Assembly (NCBI GenBank): GCA_028292785.1
Contig: JAQGLQ010000559.1
Span: 1-6,628 of the forward strand
Reading direction: 5' to 3'
DNA: 6,628 bases
DNA from: Noviherbaspirillum sp.
GTDB taxonomy: Bacteria > Pseudomonadota > Gammaproteobacteria > Burkholderiales > Burkholderiaceae
In this document: positions 5,491 through 6,628 of the stretch, in pieces
Numbering within the stretch: the stretch's first letter is position 1
Layout: every line of letters begins with the position of its first letter
Translations under genes and position numbers: made by a program
Notes under the pieces: model-generated
Told to the model about the DNA's origin: nothing
The model's database searches: none
Seen by the model: the letters and a program-made list of their open reading frames with translations, nothing else

Positions 5491-6543
5491 ATGCATATAG
5501 AAGAATCGGTCAAGCTTGATTTCAAGGACGTGCTCATACGGCCGAAACGTTCTACTCTCGGATCACGGTCGGAGGTCGACATCCGCCGCGAGCTGACCTT
5601 TCGCAACTCGCGGAAAAAATATTTCGGCATTCCGATCATCGCCGCCAACATGGATACCACCGGCACCATGGAAATGGCGCGCGCGTTGGGCAGGCACGGC
5701 CTGTCGGTGGCGTTGCACAAGCATTATTCCGACGATGAGCTGGTGCGCTTCTTCGAATCCCTCAAGCGGGAAGAGTTACCGGCTTCCACGGCGTTTTATT
5801 CGATGGGCATCGGCAAGACGGACTACGAGAAGTTCATGTCGGTAATGGCGCGCGCCGGCGACCTGATCGAGTACGTCTGCATCGATGTGGCGAACGGCTA
5901 TACCGAAGGCTTCATCAACTTCGTCAAGCGCATCCGTACCGCCTTTCCGGAGATGACCATCATGGCGGGCAACGTGGTCACCGGCGACATCACCGAAGAA
6001 CTGATCCTCGCCGGCGCGGACATCGTCAAGGTCGGCATCGGCCCGGGATCGGTCTGCACCACGCGCAAGATGACCGGGGTCGGGTATCCGCAGCTGTCGG
6101 CAATCATCGAATGCGCGGATGCGGCGCACGGCCTCGGCGGACAGATTTGCGCGGATGGCGGATGCTCGGTGCCGGGGGATCTGGCGAAGGCGTTCGGCGG
6201 CGGCGCGGACTTTGTCATGCTGGGCGGCATGCTGGCGGGCCATGATGAATCTGCGGGCGATGTCGTCGAGCGCGACGGCAAGAATTTCAAGCAGTTTTAT
6301 GGCATGAGCAGCCGCGACGCGATGGAGAAATATGCCGGCGGCGTCGCAGCCTATCGCGCGAGCGAGGGAAAGTCGGTGCAGGTCGAATATCGCGGGCCGG
6401 TCGCCGATACCCTGCAAGACATCCTCGGCGGGGTGCGATCGGCATGCACCTATGTCGGCGCGCACAAGCTGAAAGAATTGACCAAGCGCACGACTTTCGT
6501 GCGGGTCACCCAGCAGCTCAACGAAGTATTCGGAAAATCCTGA
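5491..6543 (+). CDS. guaC: GMP reductase
   Basis: This 350-residue enzyme converts GMP to IMP and ammonia using NADPH, returning guanine nucleotides to the adenine branch of purine metabolism. It matches E. coli GuaC (347 residues) closely along its length, for example [13 protein letters not shown] near the start, VCIDVANGY at 129-137, and the C-terminal SACTYVGA and [10 protein letters not shown]. The catalytic loop GPGSVCTTR (184-192) holds the nucleophile C189 and T191; the phosphate/ribose-binding DGG is at 222-224, and E292 lies in the ASEGK flap element. No CBS-domain insertion is present, which separates it from IMP dehydrogenase. The ATG at 5491 aligns with the E. coli N-terminus (HIEE... 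versus RIEE...); only a weak CGGA (5481-5484) precedes it, so translation may partly depend on the gene 30 bases upstream. The segment between residues about 80 and 128 is the most divergent from E. coli. Cytosolic; identification is very secure. Confidence 0.97.
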   Translation: MHIEESVKLDFKDVLIRPKRSTLGSRSEVDIRRELTFRNSRKKYFGIPIIAANMDTTGTMEMARALGRHGLSVALHKHYSDDELVRFFESLKREELPASTAFYSMGIGKTDYEKFMSVMARAGDLIEYVCIDVANGYTEGFINFVKRIRTAFPEMTIMAGNVVTGDITEELILAGADIVKVGIGPGSVCTTRKMTGVGYPQLSAIIECADAAHGLGGQICADGGCSVPGDLAKAFGGGADFVMLGGMLAGHDESAGDVVERDGKNFKQFYGMSSRDAMEKYAGGVAAYRASEGKSVQVEYRGPVADTLQDILGGVRSACTYVGAHKLKELTKRTTFVRVTQQLNEVFGKS

Positions 6544-6559
6544 CGGCACGGATCGCGCG

Positions 6560-6628
6560 ATGGCAAAGCAGGAAGATTCGGTGCGGCTGTTTTACGCGCT
6601 TTGGCCGGACGCCGCCGCCCGCGCGGAA
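6560..6628 (+). CDS. thpR: RNA 2',3'-cyclic phosphodiesterase (ThpR/LigT family), 5' part only
   Basis: Only 23 codons are present before the window ends. The peptide contains RLFYALWPDAAARAE, which closely matches the N-terminal first strand of ThpR/LigT (2H phosphoesterase) proteins, usually written R-[VL]-F-F-A-[LI]-x-P. The two HxTx catalytic motifs would lie beyond the edge. The ATG at 6560 follows guaC by 16 bases with only a weak CGGA-type site. An in-frame GTG at 6581 has a better one (AGGA at 6570-6573, seven bases away) and would also place the family motif at the N-terminus, so the start is unsettled. Same strand and tight spacing suggest co-transcription with guaC. Family members hydrolyse 2',3'-cyclic phosphate ends of RNA. 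The call rests on a short match. Confidence 0.7.
   Translation, partial: MAKQEDSVRLFYALWPDAAARAE

Noticed and set aside
5491..6543. IMP dehydrogenase as an alternative to GMP reductase
   Set aside because: The length, lack of CBS domains and full-length similarity to E. coli GuaC favour GMP reductase.
5776..6549. 257-codon minus-strand frame opposite guaC
   Set aside because: Shadow of a very secure GMP reductase gene; composition is typical of the antisense of a GC-rich gene.
1..6628. CRISPR array, insertion sequence or prophage
   Set aside because: No regularly spaced repeats, transposase or phage-type genes, terminal inverted repeats or integrase were seen on either strand.

Overview
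The window looks like an ordinary chromosomal stretch from a GC-rich Gram-negative proteobacterium. The best guess is a betaproteobacterium of the Burkholderiales, possibly Oxalobacteraceae. This rests on strong G/C preference at third codon positions, an E. coli-like GMP reductase and TrxC, and the general flavour of the small hypothetical proteins. The genus cannot be fixed from the sequence alone. No transposase, phage gene, CRISPR array, tRNA or rRNA was seen.

Layout. (1) Bases 1-292 hold a possible 3' end of an upstream gene (stop at 76-78) and an AT-richer leader. (2) 293-3129 (+) is a two-gene signalling unit: a double-domain KaiC-like ATPase, then a cytoplasmic sensor histidine kinase whose GTG start overlaps the kaiC stop codon (GTGA). 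(3) 3157-4840 (-) converges on that unit. In transcription order it encodes a 90-residue unknown protein, thioredoxin 2 (trxC, with zinc-ribbon cysteines and WCGPC), a 64-residue acidic unknown protein, and a bacterioferritin-type di-iron protein. (4) 4841-5013 is a divergent intergenic region. (5) 5014-6628 (+) carries a 148-residue hydrophilic unknown protein, GMP reductase (guaC), and the first 23 codons of an RNA 2',3'-cyclic phosphodiesterase (thpR/ligT family) cut by the window edge.

How the genes may work together. The minus-strand group reads as a redox and iron stress set: a disulfide reductase with a Zn-binding module plus a ferritin-like protein that could oxidise or store iron. 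Two small unknown proteins are embedded in it. The KaiC-like/kinase pair has no kaiA or kaiB beside it and no response regulator in the window. Its KaiC lacks the Ser-Thr phosphosite pair of the cyanobacterial clock protein, so it is more likely a KaiC-family signalling ATPase coupled to a kinase than a circadian oscillator. Any functional link between this pair and the convergent redox/iron genes is a guess from adjacency. The most distinctive content is the KaiC-kinase pair with its cysteine-bearing sensor region, and the three uncharacterised small proteins.
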